Shown in pieces: positions 10,098-23,190 of a stretch of DNA of 64,000 nucleotides; the first letter of the stretch is position 1; every line of letters begins with the position of its first letter. This DNA comes from Panax quinquefolius (Eukaryota; Streptophyta; Magnoliopsida; Apiales; Araliaceae): the NCBI GenBank assembly GCA_020205615.1, contig CM035164.1, positions 3,127,501 to 3,191,500 on the forward strand. The letters run 5' to 3'. Below the pieces are notes generated by a model that searched no databases, was not told the origin of the DNA, and saw only the letters and a program-made list of their open reading frames with translations. Made by a program: the position numbers and the translations under genes.

Positions 10098-11968
10098 TGT
10101 TAGGTTTGTAATATTCAAGAACGCAATCAAATTGCAAAAAAGTGCGGAAGCGTGTAAAATCAGAGTTTAAAAATTTACAAACCATATACCCGGATCACCC
10201 TTTATGCATAATTATTAATTAAACGAAAAGATAAAGAATAAAATCATACCCTTGAAGATCGAGCTTCCTCGTGTACAAGTTCACCTCCAATCCTTTTCGC
10301 TTCAACTTGAATCCACCGGTTTGGTTCCTTCCTTTGATCAACGTTAGCCACTCATGTGTTTGGCCTCTGTAGGTGATCCACCAAGGAAGAATAAAATTCA
10401 AGAAGATGGGTGTTATGGCTAACCCTAGTTTTCTATCTCTATAAAAAAGGCATACTCCCAACAACTTGAATTATTACGCATTTTGTTAAAGTTAACAACC
10501 CATACCACCCATAATAAGACTCTCTTATTTATAGATGTGGGCAACCCACCTTAACAATTAAAGAATTGGGTTTTAATTAATTAATTCTTTTAATTAATTA
10601 AGCTCCCTAATCTTATTAGGGATAATTAATTAAACTCCTTTAACTAATTTTCCTTCCTAATCCAATTAGGAATAAATGAGAGTACTTATATTAAATTAAA
10701 TCCTAAACTCTTTAGAAATTAAAATAATAATAATTGTAATAATATTAATAAGACTCTCTTATTAATTTATATTTAATATTTCTAAAATATTAAATAATAA
10801 TATTAAGCTATTTAATTTATTCTATCACCATAGATTAAATTAAATATACATAACATATTATTACGATTATGCCATTTACTTCTTAAATAATTATTCTTCC
10901 TTTTTTATGGTGTGACCCTTTAGGTTCTCCATATTAAATCGGTTGTGAATAAATCAATTAGAACAATTCTAATCTTATTTAAATAAATAAATTAAATAAT
11001 TAATTTATTTAAATAAATAATATTTATTCTACAATAGGGATAAGCCTCCCTAAATGATCAACGACTTTCCGTATAATATAGATTTCAACATTAATCATAA
11101 AAGAACCTTTGAGTAAATAGTTACAAAGACAATTCAATCCTTCCACCATACAATGTCCCAATTAAATATAAGACATGGAATTACCGCTCAAGTCTTATTT
11201 TATTTAATTATATGTATTTCGATCCTTAAATGCACAACTCCAAATAATGCAAATTAGAAACTCTTTTCTAATTTCATTCTCGCCGCCAAGGACTCACTGG
11301 GTTGTCATTTATCGAATCACATAGACATTTCTCTTCTTTTTATTAGAAGTGGTAGATTCTTTATCGATCATACATTATCTCCATGTACAACTTATTATAC
11401 CCAAGCATACCCTTTGATATACCCTAAGGGTCTTAAGGAATAAGTCAAAGTATAACTCATCATACACAAGATACTATGATGATCTCAAGTCCAAGGATTA
11501 CTTGTACTACTATCACTACAGAAATTCCTATCGACAGCAAATAAAACTCCATTAGGTATTCCTTAGCGAGCCACGCTCAAAGAACTTATTCTCTAATAAG
11601 CACCTACATACTTACTTTAGTGTCTCCACACAAATGATCATGAGATCAATCATCCTCATCCAATGAGCAAGCAACGTGTGTAGCAATCTATCCCAGATTC
11701 ACTAATCCCCAATTTAGTAATCCAACGATTGGGAACTATTTTAGTTTTAAGCTTTCAAAGAATTTAGATCTCATTAGAATGATCATCATCATTATTCTAA
11801 AAGCATTGCTTAAAACTATGGGTTTATCACATATTATAAAACAAAGATCATGTAGATAATTAAAAGCCTTTAATAAATTAATACTTTTTATTAATAAATG
11901 AATAAGATTGTTACAAAGTATATGCTTTATCATCAAACATGATCAAGCTTGTGTGCATACTACTTTCA
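10098..11968 (-). repeat. Left (3') LTR of the copia element, 1871 bp
   Basis: On the minus strand it starts TGAAAGTAGTATGCACAC and ends CCTAACA. It matches 17515-19388 over its whole length. The sequence has AT-rich segments and a conserved block with CACTGGGTTGTCATTTATCG at about 11297-11316. Confidence 0.85.
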
Positions 11969-11981
11969 ATCTCCCACTTGC
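11969..11981 (-). promoter_or_regulatory. Polypurine tract of copia element
   Basis: Plus strand ATCTCCCACTTG, i.e. CAAGTGGGAGAT on the minus strand, touching the 3' LTR start. This is the usual copia form. Confidence 0.8.
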
Positions 11982-13740
11982 ACTAAAGCCAATCGTCATG
12001 GTATCTTATACTCTTCTTCTCTAAGTGACGATTATCCCGCATTGTTGGATAAGCTTTAGTTAATGGATATGTAATGTTGTTCATGAGAGTCCACTATCTT
12101 TATAGTGGTTTCCCATCTTCAATGATTCTAATAATCAATTGAAAGTGCCACAACACATGTTTAGATCCAAGATGAGACTTAGGAACTATTCCTAGTTCTC
12201 GTAATGAACTTTTAATCCAAACAATCAACTCATAGCTTTCATTTATAGCTATTTACTTTGTCTTTATCACTAAACCAAAGAACTCTTTTCATTGCTTTGG
12301 AACCTTTCCAATTCATCGCACCACTGCTCAAGGTAACCTTTACCTTAAAGTGGATTTTCATCATCTCTTGGTCTCTGCCTAAAAAACTTGAGTCCATAAG
12401 CCTCTAGTTTTAATTTAGACCCACCATGAATATGATCACATCCTTAGTACCTTGCTAAGTTAAGCACTTTAAGATATTTTTCACTGACTCATAGTGAACT
12501 TCTCCATAATATGACTGATCAACATCAGTTCTCGTACATTTCATTGCATACATGATTGTCACTCATGCGACCTCTCTTTTCGTGAGTCTGTAGGGGACTA
12601 TTAAGAGAGATACACTCCATAGCTCATCGACACGAGACATCTCTTGAGTTTGCCATGCTAAACGACTTTTAGCATCAAATGAATATACGCCCTCGGGTTA
12701 AGTCGAGCATCCTCTTAAATCTATCTATATAGATTTATATCCCCAATTAAGATACTCTTCACAAATCATTCATGGAGGAATGTTTAGACAACTTTATCTT
12801 TACTGATTGTAGCATTAATATGTCATTCCTTATCCGTAGTATATCAACATATAGTACTAGGAATGTCACGATGCTCCCACTGACCCTTTTGTACACACTA
12901 GGTTCATTCTTATTTTTGATAAAATCAAACTCTTTTGATTGCCTTCATCAAAACGAATGTTCCATTTTTGAGAATATTGCTTCAATCAATTTCTCTGAGT
13001 GTCTACAACTCTTAACTCATCGTATGTAACTGGATCATCATCTTCTATGATGTGTACCTCATCATCATCATCCATGATGAATCCATACCTCCTAGGTATC
13101 TTCAGTACTATTCCAGATTTACGATTCGGTTGTGGTACAATAGGTCTATCTACAGGTTTCTCTTATTTGACTTATAGTGTTTTATGGTTCTTGAACTTTT
13201 CAAGATCTATTATCCTCCCACTAGCCCCTTCAATGATAAACGCCTTTATCTTAGAGGGCAGTGTGTTTCGTAACAAACACCTTTTGCTAAGTAGAATTAT
13301 AGAACATATACCCTAAACTTACTTTAGGATGTCCCACAAATCGACACTTGTCAAATCTTGTCCCAAGCTTATCCTTTGAAACTTTTTCACATAAGTTGGA
13401 CAACCCCTTATCTTAACATACTTAAGATTAGGAATCCTCCCTGTCCATAACTTTTATGGAGTCTTAGGGCCGGATTTTGAGGTTACCTTTCGTAGATATG
13501 CAGCCATTTCTAGGACATGACCCTAGAGGATACTTTGAAATGCTCGGTAAAATCATTATGGACCGCATCTATGTCCAACAAGGTATGATTTTTCCTTTCG
13601 GATACATCAATCAATTATTACGTATCTGGAGGCGTCCATTGTGAGAAAACCATTTGAGATGATCTAAAAACTTATTGCACACGTATTTATTCCTTGATCC
13701 AATCAAAGAATCTTAATACTTTGCCAATTTGTTTCACTTC
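11982..13740 (-). pseudogene. Copia pol remnant: integrase end, RT and RNase H
   Basis: Read on the minus strand from high to low coordinates. Near 13.0-13.2 kb is the acidic linker typical of copia pol (Pro-rich, then a D-run and EDDDPVTYDE). Near 12.75-12.92 kb is the RT segment SVYKRVSGSIVTFLVLYVDI, where the catalytic YVDD box has become YVDI. Further on, at about 12.29-12.35 kb, is SGAMNWKGSKA of the RNase H domain. Stops and frameshifts interrupt every domain, so no protein can be made. The type is most like the Tork/TAR group by its motifs, which is an inference. Confidence 0.65.
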
Positions 13741-15240
13741 TGAATTCTTTGAACCTTTCAAATAATTCACACTTGTATTTCAACAAATACACACATTCAA
13801 CTCTTTGAATGATCATTTCCTTTTCTTATACTAATTTGTTCAATATGCAAAATTATTTTCATGTAAGTCAAGTATACAAAATTTATTAAGTAATATTCCA
13901 TTTTATACAAAAAACATATTATTATAAATAGAACAACAATTGTTCTTAATTATAATACCAAAAAAAAATTTTATCATTCAACAATAAAATAGAAATAATA
14001 TTTTAACAAGAACTGGAATACAATAACAACTTATCGACTTAATAGATTTGCTCAGTAGTATCATTGCTAAACTATAAGTTTCTATGGCTAATGTGGCAAC
14101 CTTTGCTATATTTCCCATATAGGATTACTTATATTTGTTTAGCTTTCTACTTCTGTTGGTCCCTTCATAAATCTATATTTATGATAACCAAAGTCGATAT
14201 CCAATATCCAAGTAGAACCTCGACTTAAAGAAAAATTTATTTCAATCATGAACAAAATCAGATTAGAATCAAACTTCACTAAGCTTCTTTGGTTAGCCTC
14301 TACAAGATGCTTCTCGCAGCTTTCTTTCCAAAGGTCCAAAGCTTATAGCGGGGAAGCAAACTCCTTTTCTATCCGTGACGCTTTTGTTCTTATTATCCTT
14401 TGTTTATGCCTTTCTATTTACCTTCTTTGAATCGCTTCTTCTTTTCGTAAGATCCTTTGGCCCCTACCAAGAAGACTTGATCTTTCTTGGTTGAAAGTGA
14501 CTCTCAACATTTTTCAATATGTTAAGCAAATCAATGAGGTCGATATCTAGCTTGTTCATATGAAAAATTCACAACAATTAGAAAAGAGTCCGGAGTGAGT
14601 GCAAGATCAAATCTTGGCTCAACTCTCCATCCATGACAAAACCAATTGTCCTAATTGATCAATCAAATTGATTATGTTAAGAACTTTTTATCTGTACTAT
14701 AGTGCCATTGGCCATTCTAGATCTAAGAGCTCCTTAGATATCCGATATCTATCGGTCCTACTTTCCTCACCATCAACTACTTGACGTGCGGGGAGTATAG
14801 TAGAAGTATCCATAGTTTCAGTCGACGTCAAGCTTGTTACTCATGGATACGAGCATGATGCATCGAGCTAATCAGTGCATCATCTTGCCACTTTCTAAAA
14901 GTAGCAATCTCTTCCTCGAGGCATTGTCGCAACCATTGCAAGGATAGGCGATTAAGGATATAAGATAGCTTTTCAAATGAGAACTTTTCTCAATTTCCTT
15001 AACCAATCCGCTTAATTTGGTTCGATTAATTTAGCATCTAATATGCTTCGCATGATAGTAATTTTAGACATTGTAAAATTCTCAAATGAATTTGTAATTA
15101 ACAACATTTTAACATACATTCTTTTATTAATTACCAAAATAAATTAGGTCTTGTTTTAAATTGGTATCTCCCACTATTTTCTTCAAACTATATTACCTCA
15201 CTTATATAGTTCGCAAAAAATCTAATTAAAGATTTGCTAG
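13741..15240 (-). other. Decayed copia integrase/gag interval
   Basis: Apart from the protease trace at 14139-14339 I see only short, stop-ridden coding echoes here, in the place expected for the integrase N-terminus and gag. Confidence 0.4.
14139..14339 (-). pseudogene. Copia gag-protease junction remnant
   Basis: The 66-codon minus-strand frame contains FSLSRGSTWILDIDFGYH, which aligns with the usual copia protease segment of the form SWVLDTGCGSH. The catalytic D-T/S-G has become D-I-D, so the protease is inactive. Gag sequence should extend to higher coordinates but is too decayed to outline. Confidence 0.5.
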
Positions 15241-15275
15241 TGAGAATAAGGATCCCATTTCAAATGTATATAGCC

Positions 15276-15564
15276 TTGTGGTGACACAACAAACTATATA
15301 TAAATAAATAGGTAGACAACTTTTGTCAATTACATCAACTATGCAACTCCTTTTCTTTTGCCTCTTAGATTATTTTGATCAAGTGGTGGCACATCCGAAT
15401 CAAAATTATCCAAGTTAAGTCCGACCTAGCACTCCATATATTCAAAAAGAAAATATCATCCTTGTGGTGACACAACAAAACAATATTGTTCAATTTTCTT
15501 TATAAGCATCAAATGTGATAAATTAACATCTTAAATACTTAATACTTGCCTTGTGGTGACACAA
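15276..15564 (-). repeat. Three direct copies of a short hairpin in the copia leader
   Basis: CCTTGTGGTGACACAACAAA occurs at about 15274-15293, 15460-15479 and 15549-15568. In each, TTGTG and CACAA can pair around the loop GTGA (15276-15289, 15462-15475, 15551-15564). They lie between the primer-binding site and where gag should start. Confidence 0.7.
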
Positions 15565-16319
15565 CAAACTCATATTAAATATTTAATACTCTATTAATTT
15601 TATCATGCTAGAAAGCGACGCTCGATATTCCAAATATCTTTGAACGCTTTAGGACTTAATATAAAAATTGAGGGTTTGTTATTAATTTATCTCATCTTGT
15701 TTAGCAGCACATTTATGCACATATATATATAAAATACGTCATATTAATGAACATGCGAAGCATGTTTACATAATATATAATATATATAGTATAAGCATGC
15801 ATATATAGAATACTATATTCTACCCGGATTGATTATGGACTTTTATTCTAGTTTGGTTCACTAGAGCCACCAAGTGAACCAAAAGGTCAAACCCTAGGGG
15901 TGCAAGAAATAATATTTAAATAAAACTATTACATTTAAACCCGGGCTTCATTACACAAACGGGTCTTCACGCCTCCTTTTTGCTTTTTTGATCTCTAATT
16001 TTCTAAAATTAATTCTAACTATTCCTATTACAATACTATTTAAAATAAATAGAAACCTTGATCGTGAATGAGGGGAAGTATATAGGAGGAATAGAATTTA
16101 CATTAAGAAAAATTAGAGAAGACGAGGTACGCAGAATTCCATTTATTAAAACCCATACATTCATGCATCCAACTAAAATAAAATCCAATCATATCGTCAA
16201 TAGTCCATAATCAATCCCATTTATTATCATACACATCACCATATGCGATCAATAAATAACATTCATCTCATGAATAATAAACATTTAATATATATATTGA
16301 TATCATTTAATGGGCAAAT

Positions 16320-17090
16320 TTAGTTAGTATAAAATCTATTTTTGAATCAAAATAAACTCCTTTATTTTAATCCAAATTTAAATCAAAATAAAACTATTTT
16401 ATTTTAATTTATCCAATTTTGAATAAAATAAACTATTTTATTTTAATCAAAATATTTAATCAAAATAAACTCCTTTATTTTAATTAATTATGGAATCCAA
16501 TTCCAAGTAATAAAAAATAATCTTTAATTAAAATAAACTCTTTTATTTTAATTAATTATGAATCCAATTCCATGTAAAAAAAAAAAAATCTTTAATTAAA
16601 ATAAACTCTTTTATTTTAATTAATTATGGAATCCAATTCCATGTAAAAAAAAATATTAAAGGAAACACTTGATATTCTTTCCTATTCACAAATAAACTTT
16701 TTATTTTGAATAATATGAAATCATATTTCATATCTAAATAAACTCCTTTATTTAAGGAAATTAGGATTCTCTTTCCTATTCACAAATAAACTCCTTTATT
16801 TTGAATAATATGAAATCTTATTTCATATCTAAATAAACTCCTTTATTTAAGGAAAAATAGAATCCAATTTCAACTCCAATTAGTTAGCATGGAATCTAAT
16901 TCCAACTCTAATTAGTTAGCATGAAATTCTAATTTTAAAATTAAAATAAATCTTTTATTCTAATATTAAAATAAACCTTTTATTTTAAGATTAAAATAAA
17001 CCTTTTATTTTAATTATAAAATTATTAAAATTAAAATAAACTTTATTTTAAATTAAAATAAACTTTTATTTTAATTATAAAATTATTAAA
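16320..17090. repeat. Low-complexity array of AAAATAAA/TTTATTTT units in the copia leader
   Basis: A dozen or more units in which AAATAAACTCCTTTATTT or a variant (an imperfect inverted repeat) alternates with TTAATTATGGAATCCAATTCC-like spacers of variable length. It ends in (AT)n at about 17095-17140. Confidence 0.7.
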
Positions 17091-17156
17091 ATATTATATA
17101 TATATATATATATATAATATTACTAATAATATATATATATATAAATCATATCCCTT

Positions 17157-17396
17157 TTTTTTTTTTTTTTTTTAGCTTGGCGTGTTACCCATAAAACCGC
17201 CTAAAAAAAAGCGTAATCCTTTTTTTTTTTTTTTTTTTCCGTGAATGTTTGCCTTGATTGCATTACGTGCAATCATGGTATGTCTGATTTTTTTTTTTTT
17301 TTAGTGTCAATTGTTAACTTTTAAACCAAAAATGATTTTTGCAAAAGGCAAATGAAATCGATGCAAATAAAATTGTTTTTTTTTTTTTTTTTTTTT
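17157..17396. repeat. Four poly(T) tracts
   Basis: T runs of about 12 to 20 bases near 17155-17173, 17220-17238, 17289-17302 and 17377-17396, separated by 45-75 bp. On the element's own strand these are poly(A) runs just downstream of the primer-binding site. Confidence 0.85.
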
Positions 17397-17500
17397 ATTT
17401 ATTAAATTTTATACAATAAAATTATGCCCAATTAAATTGTTCTAAACACATATCAATATACATATTAAATTAAAACAATTAATAATTTGCATAAAGGTTT

Positions 17501-17512
17501 GGCTCGATACCA
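17501..17512 (-). promoter_or_regulatory. Primer-binding site of copia element
   Basis: Minus strand TGGTATCGAGCC, two bases from the 5' LTR; close to the initiator tRNA-Met primer site TGGTATCAGAGC. Confidence 0.75.
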
Positions 17513-17514
17513 AT

Positions 17515-19388
17515 CATTAGGTTTTGTAATATTCAAGAACGCAATCAAATTGCAAAAAAAGTGCAAGCGTGTAAAATCGTAGTTTAAAATTTACAAACCA
17601 TATACCCTTGATCACCCTTTATGCATAATTATTAATTAAACGAAAAGATAAAGAATAAAATCATACCCTTGAAGATCGAGCTTCCTCCAGTGCACAAGTT
17701 CACCTCCAATCCTTTTCGCGTTCAACTTGAATCCACCGGGTTTGGTTCCTTCCTTTGATCAACGTTAGCCACCCATGTGTTTTGGCCTCTGAGGTGATCC
17801 ACCAAGGAAGAATAAAATTCAAGAAGATGGGTGTTATGGCTAACCCTAGTTTTCTATCTCTATAGAAAAGGCATACTCCCAACAACTTGGAATTATTACG
17901 TCTTTTGTTAAAAGTCAACAACCCATACCACCCATAATAAGACTCTCTTATTTATAGATGTGGGCAACCCACCTTAACAATTAAGGAATTGGGTTTTAAT
18001 TAATTAATTCTTTTAATTAATTAAGCTCCCTAATCTTATTAGGGATAATTAATTAAACTCCTTTAACTAATTTTCCTTCCTAATCCAATTAGGAATAAAT
18101 ATGAGTACTTATATTAAATTAATTCCTAAACTCTTTTAGAAATTAAAATAATAATAATTGTAATAATATTAATAAGACTCCTCTTATTAATTTATATTTA
18201 ATATTTCTAAAATATTAAATAATAAATATTAAGCTATTTAATTTATTCTATCACCATAGATTAAATTAAATATACATAACATATTATTACGATTATGCCA
18301 TTTACTTCTTAAATAATTATTCTTCCTTTTATGGTGTGACCTTTAGGTTCTCCATATTAAACCTATTGTGAATAAATCAATTAGAACAATTCTAATCTTA
18401 TTTAAATAAATAAATTAAATAATTAATTTATTTAAATAAATAATATTTATTCTACAATAGGGATAAGCCTCCCCAATGATCAACGACTTTCCGGATAATA
18501 TAGATTTCAACATTAATCATAAAAGAACCTTTGAGTAAATAGTTACAAGATAATTCAATCCTTCCACCATACAATGTCCCAATTAAATATAAGACATGAA
18601 ATTACCGTCAAGTCTTATTTTATTTAATTATATGTATTTCGATCCTTAAATGCATAACTCCAAATAATGCAAATTAGAAACTCTTTTCTAATTTCATTCT
18701 CGCCGCCAAGGACTACTGGGTTGTCATTTATCGAATCACATAGACATTTCTCTTCTTTATTAGAAGTGGTAGATTCTTTATCGATCATACATTATCTCCA
18801 TGTACAACTTATTATACCCAAGCATACCCTTTGATATACCCTAAGGGTCTTAAGGAATAAGTCAAAGTATAACTCATCATACACAAGATACTATATGATG
18901 ATCTCAAGTCCAAGGATTACTTGTCTTACTACTATCACTACAGAATTCCTATTGACAGCAAATAAAACTCCATTAGGTATTCCTTAGCGAGCCAATGCTC
19001 AAAGTGAACTTATTCTCTAATAAGCACCTACATACTTGCTTTAGTGTTCCACACAAATGATCATGAGATCAATCATCCTCATCCAATGAGCAAGCAACGT
19101 ATGTACCAATCTATCCGGATTCACTAATCCCCAATTTAGTAATCCAACGATTGGGAACTATTTTAGTTTTAAGCTTTCAAAGAATTTAGATCTCATTAGA
19201 ATGATCATCATCATTATTCTAAAAGCATTGCTTAAAACTATGGGTTTATCACATATTATAAAACAGCATCATGTAGATAATTAAAAGCCTTTAATAAATT
19301 AATACTTTTTATTAATAAATGAATAAGATTGTTACAAAGTATATGCTTTATCATCAAACATGATTGGCTTGTGTGCATACTACTTTCA
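17515..19388 (-). repeat. Right (5') LTR of the copia element, 1874 bp
   Basis: Matches 10098-11968. The inner terminus reads CATTAGG where the left copy has TGTTAGG. The outer terminus is ...TACTTTCA followed by the target duplication TTATA. Confidence 0.85.
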
Positions 19389-22017
19389 TTATAGTCCAAC
19401 CAAACTTCGAGATTATATAGGTAGTGCTCATAGATATAATCAACAAGTGCATGTGCACAACCTTGTCTTATGATAACACGAATTCGTCCGTCATTAAACA
19501 TCTTGTATGATAGTGGCAAAACACCCTTCCAAAGTTGGGTTCACCTCACCCTATTCGGTTCACCAAAATCAATAGTTAAAATGACGTATAAAATACGACA
19601 CACTTATCTAAAATTCTCAATAAAACTATTTCCATACTGTTTTAGGGGAAACCTCAACAGCTATAAACCATCATTCTATTTCTCTGTTACCCCCGCTCGA
19701 CACAGCTACACTTTTATTACCTGAAAGGAATTATGAAGCAAAAGGGTGAGCACAACTAGCCCAGTAAAGAATATCATGACTAAAGATAATTAAATTATCA
19801 ATAGCCTTCGTCAGTAATAAATCAAAGATTTAGAACATATGGTAGATGATAAAACTTTTCAACCATTGTGGCAGCGGAACAAGCAATCCATTAGAAGAGT
19901 CAAATAGACCATAAAGTCTATTATCTTCTCCATGTTAAAAGTCCACCAACAATGTTTTATCCCTGTAACATCAATCAACAGTTCCTGTCCACAATCATGT
20001 GAATAACTCATAATCATAATTGTGGTTCTATGTTCCTCTTCGCACCCATGGCGAAGATAATTTTCATCACCTGTCTTTACTTGAAACATCAAAGATCATG
20101 GTTATACCAAACCACAGTTCCTGTTCATAATTATACTAATAAATTCATCTTTGCACTACGTGCCAAAGATATTCATTAATAGTTCATCTTTGCACTACAG
20201 GCCAAAGACATGCAACTGTATTTTTAGAAAAGTCAAGTAGAGCATGATATCTACTATCTTCTACGAATTAAAATTTTATTATCAATATTTTATCGCTGAG
20301 ACTCAACTTAATAAATAATCCACATCATCGAATCATCCTTGCACTACGGCCAAGGATATTCATTACTATCACGACCACAAATTATCCATGCACTACAGGC
20401 CAAGGATATTCGTGTTTTCACCAATGGTCATGATTATACCGAATAATCCCTGTTCATAATCATATCAACAACTGTCCATCAATACACTACGGGCGAATGA
20501 GGACTTTTACCACATCATTTGTAACATTACGGTCATGATTATACCGAATAATCCATGGTCATAATCATACCAATCAATAGTACATTTATGCACGTAAGCC
20601 AACGAAAGCATGAGGATGATGACAATGATATAAGAATTCAATCAACGAGATCAAGGATAAATATTAAAGACTTTAAATTTATCCAGAGTTTAAAAATATC
20701 CAAATTATCAACATGATAGTGCTTTGTGGAGTAAAATTCAAGAATAATATTCATGTATCAAAAATAATCTTGGACAGAAAAGAAATCAATTTTTGTCGTG
20801 AATAGTACACCGACATGAAAAATACCCCAAATACCCGAGTGATTAATACCTGAGTGAATAGTACCCGAGTAAATAGTAACCAGTGAATAGTAACTCGGTA
20901 TAAAAAGTACTCTGAATCCTCGGGTGAATAATATTTGAGTGAATAGTAACCGAGTGAATAGTAACCCGTGAATAGTACACCGGGTGAAAATATTGATATT
21001 TAATAATAAAAAAAAAGTTTAGATCAATATTTCAATGAAACGATACTGGATGAAACACAAAACTCAAGGATATTCCACTAATTTCTGGGATTATAGAAGC
21101 AATACTTACCATAGTAAGTTAAATTTAAGAATATGAAAAGAAATAATATACGAAACTGCAAATAAATTTTCACCTGTCATGCGGTAATCCGCGGAGACAG
21201 ATCATTTCCATAATTTACGCAACTAAATTATATTTACTCAATTAAAATATTATTTGGACTAACGCAAATGTACATGGAGTATATGATGTGAGTTAATAAA
21301 TAATTGATATTAATTATCATTATGATAATTGGGTATATTTGAAATGATAAATTTTATGGAAAATGATGGATTGAGAATATCCAACTATTTTGTAATTAGC
21401 CCAATTAAAATATTATTGGATTAATATAGTTTAACCAACTATGAAATTTCCTTTACGGGTTTCTCACCACAAAACTCAAATATAAAGCACCCACTATAAC
21501 CACATATTCACTATTTACTTAACCCCTTCATATATAACTTTCACTTTAATATAAATTAACCAATATTTCTACTTGTTAGTTAATTCTCATAATTAACTAA
21601 TTTATGATTTACTATCTCAATCTATCCATGGATAGCTTAAGCACTAACTAAAACTCATATTACATCATACTAGTTATTAGTATATATACTCAAGAAAATG
21701 GTGATTATCCATCAAAGAGATTTAATGTCACCAACTCACTATGATAAAAATAATTCTATAAATTATTTAATGTCGATAGATAAATTTCTACCCATCTTCT
21801 TTACTAATTCATCTCTATAATTTATAACAAATATATAATAATGATATATATTTATTAAACACAACATCACTTATTACATAGCTTATATTACCCTATGTAA
21901 CACAATACTACATACATCGTATCACATATATATACTTGTTCGAACTCATCTCATGCTTTAAGAATTTTATCTACTAAATTCTTATTTTAATATTTTCTAA
22001 AAATTCGGTTCTTACAA
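19389..22017 (-). repeat. Inverted gypsy LTR, second part
   Basis: Continues the LTR started at 9661. It contains the reverse of the GGGCTAGTT...CTCACCC block (about 19744-19764), reverse hairpins with the CACTACRGGC loop (20147-20500), a reversed GTACTATTCAC-type minisatellite (about 20805-20985), and ends GGTTCTTACA, the reverse of TGTAAGAACC. AAGGC follows at 22018 and also occurs three bases before the left end (9653-9657), perhaps a target duplication with imprecise LTR ends. Confidence 0.75.
20805..20990 (-). repeat. Minisatellite of GTGAATAGTAC units
   Basis: Eight or more imperfect copies of GTGAATAGTA(C/A)CCG-type units, the reverse complement of the GTACTATTCAC array at 45903-46016 in another LTR of the lineage. 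Confidence 0.75.
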
Positions 22018-23001
22018 AGGCACCAAGAATAAGATCTATGTATTGTTTATCAATAAAATGTATTGTTTTTCCTATTTTTTTCTTTTTTATAATGTGTGCA
22101 CAATTTTTTATGTATAATTGGTGTCTCTAAAGATTACTCTAAATATTATTTGTCATTTGTACATTTTAAGAAATCATTAATGACTAAGTTCATATTATCC
22201 ATACATTAAATACTACTACCCTGCATCTTTAATATAAGTCGTTTTTAGATAAATATTTGTATCTCTTAATATTTGTCATTTGAGAATTTCAAATAAGCAT
22301 TAATTACTTAATTTTCAATATTACTTCAAGTATTAAATATAACTTTTGTTCTATCACTATTTTATGCCTAATAAATAACACTCTCTTTTTCAATACAATG
22401 ACAATATATGCAATTAATATTATATTTAATACTATACAATCATTTCCTTAATATTTATACTTAACTCTACTTGGAGGAGTAATTTATTTCTCTTTAATTT
22501 TTCAATTAATTTTAAAAGGCTAATATTGAGATTTTATACTCAATTTAATTAATTAGACAAATAATTAAATATATTTCTTAATCTACGCGTTATCACTTAA
22601 AAAGTCAATTAAAAAGAAATAAAGAGAGTATCTTTCATCTTTCTAATATATTTTAGAAGTATAATATTGAGATTTTATACCTAACTTAGTTACAGAACAT
22701 TAGTTATTTTTCTTCACTTGTGGGTTTCTTTTTAAAACTTCAAATAAATAAAAACAAAAGTACTAAAAAAATTTCTTTTTATTATCCTTAAAAATTCAGA
22801 TATAATATTACTTTATTTTTATTTAAAAAAAATATCTTCATATATTAATTTCTAAATTTAATTAAACATATTATTATATCCTCGTGGTAAGCGTAATTAA
22901 TTGTCAAGGTATCCACATTTAAATATGTTTTCCTAATTACGAAACTAATTAAGATTAATAAATAGTGACTCATCGTCAATAAATGGGCCCCCACCATAGA
23001 A
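22018..23001. other. AT-rich intergenic region upstream of DUF1685 gene
   Basis: No ORF or repeat that I can name. The last 50 bases contain TGGGCCC (about 22984) and GGCCCA (about 23022), which resemble plant site II/TCP promoter elements, and an AATAAA-rich stretch that could serve as a weak TATA region. The promoter itself is not resolved. Confidence 0.4.
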
Positions 23002-23190
23002 TTGATACCAATAAAAACCCTGGCCCACATTCAAACATTCCAATTCCCTTCTGGAATTTCATTTATTATTTTATTCCCCATATTGTTCTCTCTCCTTATA
23101 AGATCTAATCACCACCCAACTAATCCCTCACCTAGAACCCCTATTAAAACCCGCTTTCGAACCCCAAATTACTTACAAATCTCAGCTCCG

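Larger units (their letters stand above)
10098..19388 (-). mobile_element. Ty1/copia element, full length but degenerate, minus strand
   Basis: Two LTRs of about 1.87 kb in the same orientation enclose a 5.5-kb internal region. The 5-bp target duplication TTATA is present at 10093-10097 and 19389-19393. A primer-binding site next to the right LTR and a polypurine tract next to the left LTR show that it is read on the minus strand. Coding traces include RNase H and RT near 12.2-12.9 kb, an integrase/RT linker near 13.0-13.2 kb and a protease-like segment at 14.1-14.3 kb, all full of stops. The LTRs still resemble each other closely, differing by scattered indels and substitutions. It is inserted in an inverted gypsy LTR. 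Confidence 0.85.

Noticed and set aside
12999..13316. A 105-codon plus-strand ORF rich in Ser
   Set aside because: Antisense to the acidic linker of the minus-strand copia pol.
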